Of a stretch of 64,000 nt of DNA, positions 26,501-39,700 are shown piece by piece; the first letter of the stretch is position 1, and each line of letters starts with the position of its first letter. Source of the DNA: Actinernus sp. WN-2022 (taxonomy: Eukaryota > Cnidaria > Anthozoa > Actiniaria > Actinernidae); NCBI GenBank assembly GCA_030867875.1, contig JAOWCC010001501.1, forward strand, positions 27,610,792 through 27,674,791, given 5' to 3'. A model generated the notes under the pieces. The model saw nothing but the letters and a program-made list of their open reading frames with translations, ran no database searches and was not told the DNA's origin. A program made the position numbers and the translations under genes.

Positions 26501-29500
26501 ATAGCATCGGATTCAGCAAGTGAGTGCATCGTTTTTTAGTCGGTAGGCCGGGGAGGGGGTAAAAATTAGAAATGATAGGCAACTAGTTCCTGTAAAAACT
26601 AGTTTTGGTCTGCGTCGGCGGGGAAGATAAACAATGGTATGTAATCAACTAAGGTCGATTGAGGTATGCAAACCGCCGTGGAAAGCGAGTAGCAGCTGAC
26701 GTTTCGAGCGCTAGCCCTTCGTCAGAGCAAAAAAGAAGGAAGACTTCATATCTCTTTTTGGCATTTTTGCGCCAGGGGTTGGAAAGAATCAAACCAGTCC
26801 TTACGCGTGATGATGTCATGTTTTTGTGATCACCACCAAGCCTCATTTTTGTGTTGAGAGGAAATGTTGTGCCAAAGTGAGGCTTGGTGGTGATCACGTG
26901 ACATCATTATAGACTATATCGCAACCCCGCCCTCGCAGTGCACTCTGGGAAGGATATCTCAGTTTTCCATTGTTGTTGTTGGGCGGCCATCTTGAATTTA
27001 ACTATCCATCCCAGAGTGCACTGCGACCGCGGGGTTGCGATATAGTCTATGCATAATGCCTATTAGCTGTCAAGACCTTGCAATTTGTTAGGTGAAAGAA
27101 CGATGCATTGACCAGTACGTTGTCGGTTCTTGCTATTCACAGATGTGCCAACTGGAATCAGAGTGTTGGAGCAGTGTCCATTTTCTCGGCCTGGATGTCT
27201 CTGCTGCTGTTCATCAGAAAGTTCCCTAAACTTGGTATCTACGTGGTGATGTTCACTGACATACTCTACACCTTCACCAAGTTCTCCCTCATCTTCGTTC
27301 TGTTCATCATTGCGTTTGCCCTGTCATTTTTTACGTTGTTCTCGGGAAAGGTTAGTGCTCTCCAGACTCACTGGTGAAACTACGGTAAAGCAGCCCACTT
27401 TAAACAGGAAGTTTCGGTATAAAAGGCTATGGCCAGGCCACTGACACCAGTTGTCACTCAGCCTTTGTGGAGTGAACATCTCTGTGATGCTCCGCTTGAC
27501 TGCTTCCTACTGATTGCTTATTGCGCGAAATTCAAATCAAACACGAATGTTAAACTTCATAGTAAGGACTACAGAGTTCGTAAACAGTAACAAAATACCG
27601 CCTAAAGTATTTAATCAACAACTATATTTCCTCTTTACTTTTTGATGGCTTGTTTGATTTTAAATCCTCACATTTTCCCATTTTAACAGGAGAGGCTGAT
27701 TACCCTATGTTCTTCTCTGTTTTGTATTTTGAGTTCGCCATGCGTGAAAAGAAGCGGGGCTTTATCCTTTTGTATCGGAACTTCTTGTTTAAATCAACGA
27801 GGACCCACACTATATACACCTCTTTCAAAAAAGGTTGTGCCGGTCAAGCGGTTCTTAAACATCGATTGGCTAGCTTCATGCTGTTTATTTTGTTTGGCTT
27901 ATTTTTAATTTAGTCTCGGCAATTTAATATTATAACAGGAGAAAACTGAAAGCTTGCCTTACACTTGCTTTACTGTTCTGAATTTGAATTTCAAATGTTG
28001 AATCCCAAAGGGCGAGTAAGGGGTAGGAGCATTCCCTTTTATCGTAAAGGTCATTGTGTAAGAATCGTGTGGAAACAAAGAACTATACTACATATCGGAA
28101 TGAGAGACAAGACAAAGGTGGAGGAGGTGTATTTCTCGCAATTAAATCTGATATAGTTTCCATAGAACACAAGGAGTTCTTTGTAGATTCCTGTGACGAA
28201 CTTGTTTGGGCCTCAGTTAAATTAACTAGGGCAAAGGAACTTTATTTATGCTCATTTTATAAACCACCAAGTGCTCCCGCTTCCCGCGTCTAGCTGAAGT
28301 AACGTCGCGGTTGTTCCAGAAATTTCGTCACGGCTGCCCCACATGGTCATCTCAGGGGACTTCAATCTTGGTGATATCGATTGGTCTGTAGATCCTCCAG
28401 CCCCTTCAAATCTCCAAACTGCTACTGACTCGGATATCCTGTTAAACTACATTGATGACTGTGCTCTCATACAATCAGTCACAGAACCTACACGTCCAGC
28501 TTCTGGCAAAACCCTTGATCTGGTATTATCATCAGCGCCTTCATTAGTGTCAAATGTGCAAATTCACCCTGGCATAAGTGATCATGATGTAGTCATCTTC
28601 TATGTCAATGCTAGACCTACACGCTTTCCAAAACCCCCACACAGAGTTCTCCTGCATGAGCGCATGGATCTAGATGGTCTCAAAGATGAAGTGAACAATA
28701 TTACCAACTTGTTTTTTCTCAACAGACCCAGATTCCCGCACGGTAAACGAAAATTGGAAACTCTTTAAGGCCGGTTTGGAAAGCGCAATCGACACCTTCA
28801 TCCCTTCCAAAATGACTAAGTCTAAATCAAATCTACCATGGCTTACTAGATCTATCAAGCGCCAAATGAGAAAACGTGACAAGCTGCACTCTTTGGCCAA
28901 CCATTCAAACAATCCATCAACCACTGCTGCACCGAAAACAGCGAAATAAAGTCGTGAAGTTGCTTCGGACATCGCACACTAATTATCTGTGCAATGAAAT
29001 TGGAGAAAGCTTATCTTCGGATCCAAAACGCTTTTGGGGCTATGTCAAACAATGTAGGTCTGAAAACACCGATATTCCCACCCTTCGTAGTGGAAATTAC
29101 CTCTACATCACCAACAAGGACAAAGCCCAAGCACTAAACGATCATTTCAAGTCTGTCTTCATGCAGGATGACGGAAAAGTACCTAAAGCCAGCCTACCAC
29201 CATATCCATGCATCCCTCCCCTATTATTTGACGAGGCAGGAGTGAGGAAACAGCTATCAAACCTAAATGCTTCTAAAGCAAGTGGACCATACAAAGCTGA
29301 TAAGTAAGCTGTCATCCTATGGAATTCAAGGTCTTACGTTAAAATGCATAAAAGGCTTCCTCTCAAACCGAACACAAGTTGTCTCAGTCAGTGGCCAGTA
29401 CTCTTTACCATGCGAAGTACTATCCGGGGTACCACAAGACTCAGTTTTGGGACCTACCCTCTTTTTGCTGTACATCAATGATATCATTGAGGGTATAAGC

Positions 29501-30721
29501 TTTTTGCAGACGACACTGTAATCTATCGTCAAATTAAGTCACCAGAGGACCATAAAACCTTCAAGACGACCTCAACAAACTAGTGGAATGGTCTACACGT
29601 TGGCAAATGGAGTTCAATCACAAGAAGTGCTACTACTTTCCTATCACAAATAAGCGTGCTCCACTGTGCTTGCAATACTATATGGAGGGAATTGCCCTGG
29701 AGAAAGTCTCCTCCCAAGACTATCTTGGTGTGAGACAGACCTCTGACCTCAGTTGGAGAGAACATACTGAAAAGGTGTCAAGTAAAGGTAACAAAACACT
29801 GGGAATTATACGGCGCACTCTGAAAGTCTGTACCCCTGAAGTAAAAGAGAAGGCCTATCAAACACTGGTTAGGCCCCAATTGGAGTATGCCTCCAGTACT
29901 TGGAATCCCCATACGGACAGAGATGTACAAAAAATCGAGCAAGTCCAAAAGAGAGCTGCACGCTTTGCGAGATCTGATTACAGTCGGTCAACAAACTCTC
30001 AAGACCTAGTTTATGACCTCGTGATTGGTTCAAATAAAACCAATCGTGAATTACTTCAGTTCATAATTGGTTCATTGATGTTTTACTTGCTCACTGGTTT
30101 TGGTTTTATGACACTCGTGATTGGTTCAAATAAAACCAATCGTGAATTACTTCAGTTCATAATTGGTTCATTGATGTTTTGCTTGCTCACTGGTTTTGGT
30201 TTTATAACACTCGTGATTGGTTCAAATAAAACCAATCGTGAATTACTTCAGTTCATAATTGGTTCATTGATGTTTTACTTGCTCACTGGTTTTGGTTTTA
30301 TGACCGCTCTAACCACAGACTTTAGCCATTGTTTGCATGAATACAGTGCGCGAAATGTGTTGACCCCTGATAGTCATTTCATAGAATATAAGTAACAGCA
30401 TTAGACCAAACGTCTTCCTCGGTACAGATCCCAAAAGAAGCATTCACGGATTCCCTGTTTCACCCTAAATTTAATGATTAATCATTAATTACACATGTAT
30501 ACTCAGGGAGGGGTGGGTAGGTAGTTTTTCAGAAACCGTGATTGACCCGCCTTGACATGTACAGAGCATTGGATCCAACATCTTCCCCAGTTATTTTTTC
30601 ATTTATTAAAGGGATACCCGAGTACAAAACACTTCTGGTCTCAAAATGATGTTTGCACTGTCCTGAAAACTCAATAAATAGAGAATAATACATGGATATC
30701 TCACGAGTGAGCGCAGCCGCC

Positions 30722-30761
<40 letters not shown>

Positions 30762-33700
30762 TTCCATATCTCCAATCGTCCATGTATTATTTTATTCATT
30801 TTATAAACAATACTTGGACCTGGGCCCGGTTGTTCGAAGCAAGGGTAAGCGCGTGACGTGGACATCGCTGATTGGCTGAGAGGTGATATCCACACACGTA
30901 AAATTGTATGTTTACGTGTGTTCAGATACGATATTTCTCAGTGCTGGAAATCCTTGTAAAACACTGTAGTTTATGGAATAAAAACGATTGCTTTTGCAAT
31001 GCAAGCATGTAGGAATTTGTTGAAAGTGTATTGTGCAATAGTTTTGATGACGTCAGTTACATGTTGTAGTCGAGATCACATATAATCCTCTCCGCTCGGT
31101 CGTTTTCTGATATAATTCTCTAATTCTTGTTTTTTACACTTGTATTCTTCAAATTGCTTTGATAGAGTAGTTTTTTTCCAGATGTTCTTGCAGAATGCTT
31201 GAGTAACTCAGTTTTGCTTGGAGAACTAAATGACGTCATCAAAACATTGCGCAATACACTTTCAAAAAATTCATACACGCTTGCATTGCAAAATAAATCG
31301 TTTTTATTGCGATTTCAGTTTTCAGTACAGTCCAAATATCATTTTGAGACCATAAGTGTTTGTACTAGGGTATCCCTTTAAGGTTTATGTTTCTATTTCT
31401 TTTATTTCAGGATGAGTTTAACAGTGCGGGGCGCTCTCTTGTCAAGACTGGTGTAATGATGATCGGAGAGTTTGAGTTTGACAGTCTTTTTGATTCCAAA
31501 GTGCCAGTGATATCCTGGGTATTATTTGTCATCTTCTTGATTGTCATGACGCTCATCCTGATGAATTTGCTTGTAAGTTCTTAGGTATTCTTTGTGACGT
31601 TATGCTATTGTATAATGGAAAACCCATCGTGGAACGAAATTATTTGGGGAACGCGATATAGAAGGACTTTTATTTTGATGATATGTAGGCTTACTGTCTT
31701 TATATCGCAAAGCTAAGACAGTGTGGTTCCAGGAGAAGTTCGGCGTAGAACGATAGATTTGAAAGCAGTGGATCAGTAACCGATATTTTTGCGGTTTGTC
31801 AACATTCAACTGAGGACGTAAACAAATCTCTGGCAGTGATCACCCTCAGTGGATAATATATACGTATTGTTTTTATTTCAAGTGTCTCCAGTTAGCAATA
31901 CCATGCTATCATGATCCTCATCCTCTTCATTACTGTCATCCTCATCATTACTATCATCCTCATCGTCATTAACCTCATATTCCTCATCATGCTCATCTTC
32001 CACCTCCTCCTTGTCATCATTATCGTCGTCCTCATCCTCCTTGTCATCCCCGTCATCCTCGTCCTCGTCATCCTCTTCGTCGTCGTCCTCATTATCCTCC
32101 TCCTCGTCGTCGTCCTTGTCATACTCCTTCTCTTCGTCATCCTCTTCGTCGTCGTCCTCATTATCCTCCTCGTCGTCGTCCTCGTCCTTGTCATACTCCT
32201 TCTCTTCGTCATCCTCCTCGTCGTCATCGTCCTTGTCATACTCCTTCTCTTCGTCATCCTCTTCGTCGTCGTCCTCATTATCCTCCTCTTCGTCGTCGTC
32301 CTCATTATCCTCCTCGTCGTCGTCGTCCTTGTCATACTCCTTCTCTTCGTCATCCTCTTCGTCGTCGTCCTCATTATCCTCCTCCTCGTCGTCCTCGTCC
32401 TTGTCATACTCCTTCTCTTCGTCATCCTCCTCGTCGTCGTCCTCCTCCTCCTCGTCGTCGTCGTCTTCTTCGTCGTCCTCCTCTTCGTGATCCTCCTCGT
32501 TATCCTCCTATTTCTTGTCCTCCTCCTCGTTCTCGTCCTTGTCCTCCTCGTTCTCGTCCTTGTCATCCTCGTTCTCGTCCTTGTCATCCTCATCCTCATC
32601 CTTCTCCTCGTCATCCTCCTCGAGTTCCGTCTTCCTCCTCGTTATCCTTCTCCTCGTTACCTACTCCTCCTCTTCCTCCTCCTCCTCCTCATTATCATCA
32701 TTATCTTCATCATAAAACTCATAATAAGAATATAATCAGCACAAGTACACGCTGATGTAGTAAGGACGGTGCTTCCTGGAGCTTCTACAGCTCTTGTTCC
32801 ATTGGCCTTCGTCAGATATTTAGGTTTTGAGTTAGAGATGTATTTCCATTATTCTGGCGAGTCTGTTATTGACTAATTTCTCTCTGTTAGATTGGTCTCG
32901 CCGTAGACGACATCAAAGGCGTACAAGACCAGGCAGTGCTCAAACGGCAAGCCATGTTGGTAAGGACATACATCTGTTTCTGCGTGTCTTGTTTTTAAAA
33001 AATGGTTTCCACGCATTTCTTAGTCTTCAAGACACTGTACGTAATCTATGCCTCTACCTTATGTGTTCTCCTGTAGTGGTACCACATGCACAGTGTGTTG
33101 TGATAACCTTGATATTCCCATGAACAGGTCGACTTGGCACTAGACGTCGAAAAGGCCATGCCAAGAAGACTCCGCAAACATCTCGCAATACCATCAGTAG
33201 AAACTTTCCAACCAAACCAACACAGAGGGATTTTCTGGTACTTCAACCAACCAGCAATCAGACCTCAAGAGATGAAAGAAGCCCTAGAACTGGAAAAGGT
33301 AACTTCGTTTCACCATTGTCAATGATTTCACAAGCGCGGCGCTGTGGTAAAATTGTTGATGGAGCAGCGACGCCCCGTTTCATGACGAAACCCTTTCCTT
33401 GCTTACAAACCAATTGCACCAGTTGCTCTTGAAGGAAACATATAATTTATGAGTTTAAATTCAATAAAAACAGCAAAAGTGATTCACTTACTTGAGGGGG
33501 GATGAAAAAAATGTCTCGAAAATTAGAGAATATTATTAGATTGCGGGAACATGTTTGACTTTATCTTCGATTGACAAAAACAATAGCTCACGAGTGAGGC
33601 AGGTTGCTATTTCATCTATGAGTACTAATTATCGAGTTCTTATTAATTCAGAGAAATAAAATTTCAAAAGAAGAATTAATGTTATCTTCACACTTTTTCG

Positions 33701-36700
33701 GTTCCTGCTGGTACGTTTACTCTGCGACTATTGTAACCGGGGCCATTGAGACAACGAGAACCAATCACAGAGCCGCTTAGACAACGAGAACCAATCACAT
33801 TCCAGAACGAAAACAAAGCATTCCAACTTCGGTTATTTAACCCAATCAGTGTCGGGTACACTGCAATATATAGCATCTCAACTTGCTCGAGTTTGGAATG
33901 CGGTGTTTTCGTGATGCAATGAGTGTGGTTCTCATTGTCAACAACAGCGTCTTATTTCGTACCACAATAAGTAATATATAGATAGTTGATTAAAACTAAA
34001 ATAGGGGCACAGGTTATCTGAAATAACTTACGTTACGCTAGTAAGATAGCACATATATAAATTACTTAAAAATAGGAATAGGTCGATAAGGTTTAGCATA
34101 ATTCGATCACATATAGAAGCATTCAAATATACAGATACACAATTATACAATTATACAAAACTAAATGCACACAAGTACACACAGGACCAATACAAGAACA
34201 AGGCAATGCACGAGGGAAAAAAGGTTTGGCTAATAAGTGGTGATTATAGTTGTTTAATTTTGCATTTAAAGGCTGATTTGCTTAGATTCTTAGGGCAATC
34301 TTCAATAGCTTTCAAGGTCTGAGGACCTTGGAACCGGACACTGAACTCCCCATGGTTTGTTCTTACAGATGGGATATGAAAGATGTTTCTCGAAGCTAGT
34401 CTGGTATTGTAATAGACCATTTCAAGGTCGCCATTAACACTACGATATCTACTTCAACAAGAGGCTGTACCAGCCTTTACTCGGGCCATATGGACTTTCA
34501 ACAAGAAATAGTTGGTATTCTTTGCAGGTTTGATTAAAAAAGTATTTTACACTTACAATTGTTTTAGCCTTTGGGAGAATAAAAACATATTTTGAATTCT
34601 TTTTATAAGAGTTACATATATAAATTATTTTTAAGAAGAATTGTGATTCTGTCTCCAGAGAAGCCATATAATAAAAATATTATATTAGTTATGTAAAAAT
34701 AATCCTATTTTAGAGTGCCTGGGATGATAACTGCCATGGAAACAGAAAGCAAATTGCAGCCATGTTTATAACAGTAGCTACATATGTTTCAGACAATATA
34801 CATGTAGCAACACAAGACCAGTTATAATATAGTGAACACGAATGGTTAATTCTGACCTGCTCTGCTGAGACTTACAACTCTTTATCAAACAAGTTTGATT
34901 TCACATGGTTTTCAGGGAAGAATAGGCAAATCCTTGCTGATGTCATTGTTTACATTTTTGCCTCATTAGCGTAAATTAAACTTCAAGCTACAAACAAACA
35001 GAGTACATCAGTTGAAAGAGAATTTTAAACTTAGTAATCACCGAAAATGTAAGATTGATATGTTAAATATTTACAGATAAATTGACTTTTCAAAACTGTA
35101 AAATGGGCTGGGGGGCAAAAGTTGCTGTCAGCCATACATTCTTTGTAAATTTTGCTATTTTTAAATACTTTTCCTCAAAATAAATTTATTTTACCATTCT
35201 AAAATTTTCGGTGATTATCAAGTGTGTCAATCTCTTTCGATTTATCGACTCTGTTTGTTTATATGTACGTTGCTTGAAGTTTGATGTATGCTAATAAGGA
35301 AAAAACGTAAATGAGGATTTGCCTATACAAGAGGCCAAGTAAAACCTCAACAACAAGTCTTTAAAATAACACATGCAATGTTCCTTTGAACTTCCTTCCA
35401 GTGATTTAGCATTCAGTTTTGCACTGTATCAGCAGCTTTGCATATTTACTGGCAGCTACTACACCAGGGATCATCCCCCATGTACCCTGGGGATTTGCAC
35501 AATAATACCCAATCAAACTCGTTGTATCATATCCCCTAGCTGGTATGGGGCACAGCAATTAGTAAAAATTCATACAAGGTTCCTGATCTATGAACCAAAG
35601 TGAGCTTTTCCCCCTCACCGATGGGCAACAAACAATTAATTCTGACAGGTTCCCATGGATCCACCCCAGGGGGAAGCTGCTAATACATGCATTATTTATC
35701 CATCCATTTAGTACAACAACATAATAATTTAAGGCAGCAGTCATGATTATGTATGTAATCTACTAGATTTAGCCTGTATATTAATATATAAAATGTACAT
35801 GGCAACAAGGGAACTAGTACTACTACTACTAACAGAGGAGAATGTCAATGTATTTAGCATCATGGTATTGCTAATTGGGGACAAACTCATCAGTTTACGC
35901 TATGTATACAACTATATCCACTACACTTGAGGGTGGTCACTACCAGAGATTTGGTTGCATTCTCAGTGTCGGCCTACAATTTAACATTCTGATCCAAGAA
36001 GACATGAAGGTCTAACCATTTGCAGATGTCAGAGCAAAGGCAGTACCAGTTCTCCCACTTATTTGAAGGTCCCACCAGGATTTGAACCCACCACCTCCTG
36101 CACAATAGACTGACACTTAACCACTGAGCTTACTGGAATGCAGTTAAAGCAAACTGGAGGCTACCATCTTTCTGTTATAGGCCCAAACTTAGTTCAGATA
36201 AAATTAATCCAATTGTAATGAAATTATAAATACATATAGATGATGTAACTTTGAAATTTAGAATAAATTATTAGTTCTCAAATAAATTATAGACTACATG
36301 AGTCCATTTCAGAAATAAACATGCGATTTCCACTCGGTTTTTGGATTATTGGAGTCATCTGTCTTCACACCAAATAATTAATTGTAGTTGTAGATCTTCC
36401 CGCTTGTTTAGAAGTGGATCCGTATTCCTATTTTACCGAAAGAACTGATAAATTGGGCCAATTTCTGGAGCCCATTTTCTAGTCTATTAGAAGCCATTTA
36501 AACTTTAAGGTATGGCAAAAGGTTCACGAGGTCACTTGGGGAAAAAAATCGTGTAGCGTCAATATTTACGCTACAAAGACATACTATATATCAATTTAAA
36601 GCTCAAAGATTGAAGAATAAATATGAATGTTTAAATTTACTATTTTAAAAAATCTCTCAATGATGTATTTTTTTATTTAAAAAGCGACCTCTCACACTAT

Positions 36701-39700
36701 CGTAACTTCAAATCCGGAAATGTTTAATGAATGACAACTAAATTCTTTGTTTTCGAATCTCGGGTAAATTGTCCCAAAAAGTGTGTCAGCGATTTTTCAT
36801 ACGTTGCGTATTACAAGAATTATCCGTAGGTAAAGTTGGAGTAAGTTTTTTCATGCTAGCAAAACGCAAACTACATAATAATTACGAAATGAAGCAAAAT
36901 TTTGCAAAACGCTGGCACACTTTTGCAGAAATTGTGTTTTTTTGGCTCTCGCGAAAATTTGGATTTAATCGAACAAAACGTTCTCGAGTTTTGATACGCC
37001 AAAGTTGTATTTTTTGCATTAAAACACACACGGAGAAACAAGGGATTTTAGTTTTCTGACCATTTCACGGTTGAGTAAAAAGCCCCGCCTCCAAAGATAA
37101 TCTTATTATATTCAGCCAATTGAAATACAGTATTAGGCTGACAGGCGGGACAGGCGGAGTTGTGAATGATCTGCTGTGACAGCTTTCGCGGTAATCTTCA
37201 AGGAGGTTCATTTTACACTCGAGACTGGTCACAGAGGTCGTAAAGCTCGTGGGAAAAACACAAGGTCAAATAAATATGAAGGCCAACCGCAAGTTACTGT
37301 AAATGACTGCTAAAGGAGATAAACAGTTCTGGGTAAGTCGAACACAAGTTATATTCATTCAAACGGCGCAACTTCTTGCTAAACATCATAAACAAACCGC
37401 AGGCTTCATATTGCATATTATTTTTATACTCTGGAGCGGTAAAGATCATGCTGAATCTACCTTCTCTTGACTGCCTTATAATTGATAAACATATCTGACT
37501 CCTTTTCTAGGTATCAGGGCGATCACTTCGCAGAGAATTTGGTTGCAAGCATAGAAAACCGTAAAAACCGGCAAACAGCAGCTTGATCTAATGCCCGACT
37601 CAATTACAGTCAAGGAATTCGAAGTTCGCGGGTGAACTTCATCACTGCTAGTCCGAAGCTTCCTAGAAGTGATGCTTTTTGGCCCGGGCTCATTCGTTTC
37701 AGTCAACAGATCTTCTTCGCTTGGCCATTGTTTTTGTTTGAACCACGAGCCTTTATCGCTCGACGCCAAACTTGCCTTCTTAGTCGGCCTAAATTTACCT
37801 GTTTTCAACTTCTTCTTTTTCTTCGAAGATACCCAAGAATAGCCTCTATTAAGTTTCGACGACATAATTTTAGATAGAATGCAATTCAAGAAAAACAAAC
37901 GAAAACGAAGCGTAGCGTACTATAAAGACGATTGTTGTTTTAGTTTGTTCGCGTGCCGCTGTCACGTAGATGTCAGCATCTGTCAATCATGTTTCGGGCG
38001 TCATTTTTCGCGGGAAATTAAAACATGGTTTTTCGGGGCGTTAAAAAGGAATTTTAGTTTGGATTTTTTTGCTATAATACAGCTAAGACCTAAAGCATTT
38101 TAAATATGCGAAAACAATTTTTTTGGGAAGTTTTGCCTGTGAACCTTTTGCCATACCTTAAGAGGAAACAAGATCTAGCTTGTATAGATATATAATGGCC
38201 ACTTACATGTAAGTATACTCTCTCAGTTCTGGACCAAATTTAGTTTATTTTATAAACTTCATCTTGCAATAATGATAAATACACTACTCTATACATAATA
38301 TCATATCTATGAAGTATGTCAGTTTAAAAAAAACATGAAATACACTGGGAGTAATTGCAAAATACCCCCTCCTCATTTCTCAACTTTTTCATACAAACCT
38401 TCTAAAAACCTAACCCTGAAATAATAAAAAACCTAACCATTTAGACCCAAAATCATTCATAGAACGAGTCTAAATACACTGACCTGAACCAAAGTGGAGA
38501 ATGTGGGGGTATTGATCTGCAACTAAGCCGGAACAGGTTTTTACCAGTGTCAATAACACGCCACAGATACATGTAAATATGCGATTTCCACATCACTCAT
38601 CAGAGTCATTTATAGTTCGTTTGAAAAAATCTTCATTTCGGATTACTTATTCAGTTTATACTCACTCACTGCATTCTAGATTTTCGTTCCCGAAGTTATA
38701 AACATTTAAATACATGTGCATATAATATTTTAAAAGGCCCCTGTCAGTCAGAGAACTGAGAAATCGGGTCATTTCTACTGTAGTCTATACTTTCGAGAGG
38801 TTATATATAATAACAATAAATAACAACACAACGACAGTCAATTGGTATAAAGGTTGTCATGTTCAGATTAGCGGCTACTTACATTTACAAGCTGTTGTCT
38901 TTATATATAGTCAGTGTTGATCGCATGCAGAGCACTGTCACGTCTCACGTCTCACGAGTGTGTCTTAAAGCATGTCGCATAATATGTGATAAATTCCCGG
39001 CCAAAGCCCGTGAAACACCTCTCAGCTTTAGAAAAGACAAAAATCTTGGTATTGCACTTGAAGGAACCTTTGGTTTACACAAAAAAACAGCTGATATTAA
39101 AGGTTTTGCCAAGTCAAAACTCTCACTCGCCGCCATCTTGAAAAACCTGGACAACATTTCCAGCATTGCGCCAGCACTGTTCACTGGGACAACATTGCGC
39201 CAGCACTGTTCACAGTACTGGCGCAATCTGATTGGTCGACGGCGCCAACCAGCGACACAAATAAAAAATAAAAAATAAACACTTGCGATTTTTACTCGGG
39301 CCAGGCCTTCAGCGATAGCACCGGTACTACTACAAAGAGCACCTCAAAACTAGTCAAAATCCCAAATTTTATAGTTATATCTTGTATGTGAGCAAAGATA
39401 CAGTCCCACAAAGTAAGACAATTTTACAGACATTTGTATGCGGGGGTTCAAATTGTTTCACCCCCTCATACAGACGTCTGTAAAAATAGCGCACTTTACT
39501 TGACTATATATTGGCTTCTAGGTGACGTATAACTCTCAAATTTGGGATTTTTACTAATTTTCAGGAGCTGTTTTCAGTAGCACTGGTGCTATCGCCGCTA
39601 ATTGATGTGGATATCGTAGTGGTAATGGCAACCTTGAAATGGTCTATTGTGTACATTTCTCACATACATGTACTTAAAGACATTATTAAGAGATGTGGGA

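Larger units (their letters stand above)
34452..39320 (-). mobile_element. Putative 4.9-kb Helentron-like element with nested insertions
   Basis: On the minus strand the 5' side near 39320 shows GAAGGCCTGGCCCGAGT then ATTTGTGTCGCTGGTTGGCG, as in the 5' region of the 50-kb elements. The 3' side ends GGCCCGAGTAAAGGCTGG then TACAGCCTCTTGTTG at 34452, a GCCCGAGT motif plus hairpin plus CTCTTGTT. Rep/helicase frames are not seen. The pairing of these ends as one element is an inference. Confidence 0.45.
34411..39648. mobile_element. MITE split by a large insertion
   Basis: AATAGACCATTTCAAGGTCG...CACTACGATATC at 34411-34449 is the inverse of GATATCGTAGTGGTAATGGC...GGTCTATT at 39609-39648. The two ends would form a small MITE if the DNA between them were removed. 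The DNA between is the putative 4.9-kb Helentron-like element and its nested insertions. Confidence 0.6.

Noticed and set aside
27650..27913. 87-codon frame with basic and hydrophobic segments
   Set aside because: Lies in the TRPA intron between exons K and L, has no recognisable motif and no splice sites keeping the TRPA frame.
31892..32735. Long Arg/Thr-, Ser- or Val/Leu-rich frames of 159-274 codons on both strands
   Set aside because: They are frame shadows of a TCC/TCG trinucleotide array inside a TRPA intron; the acidic antisense frame has no good start and no gene context.
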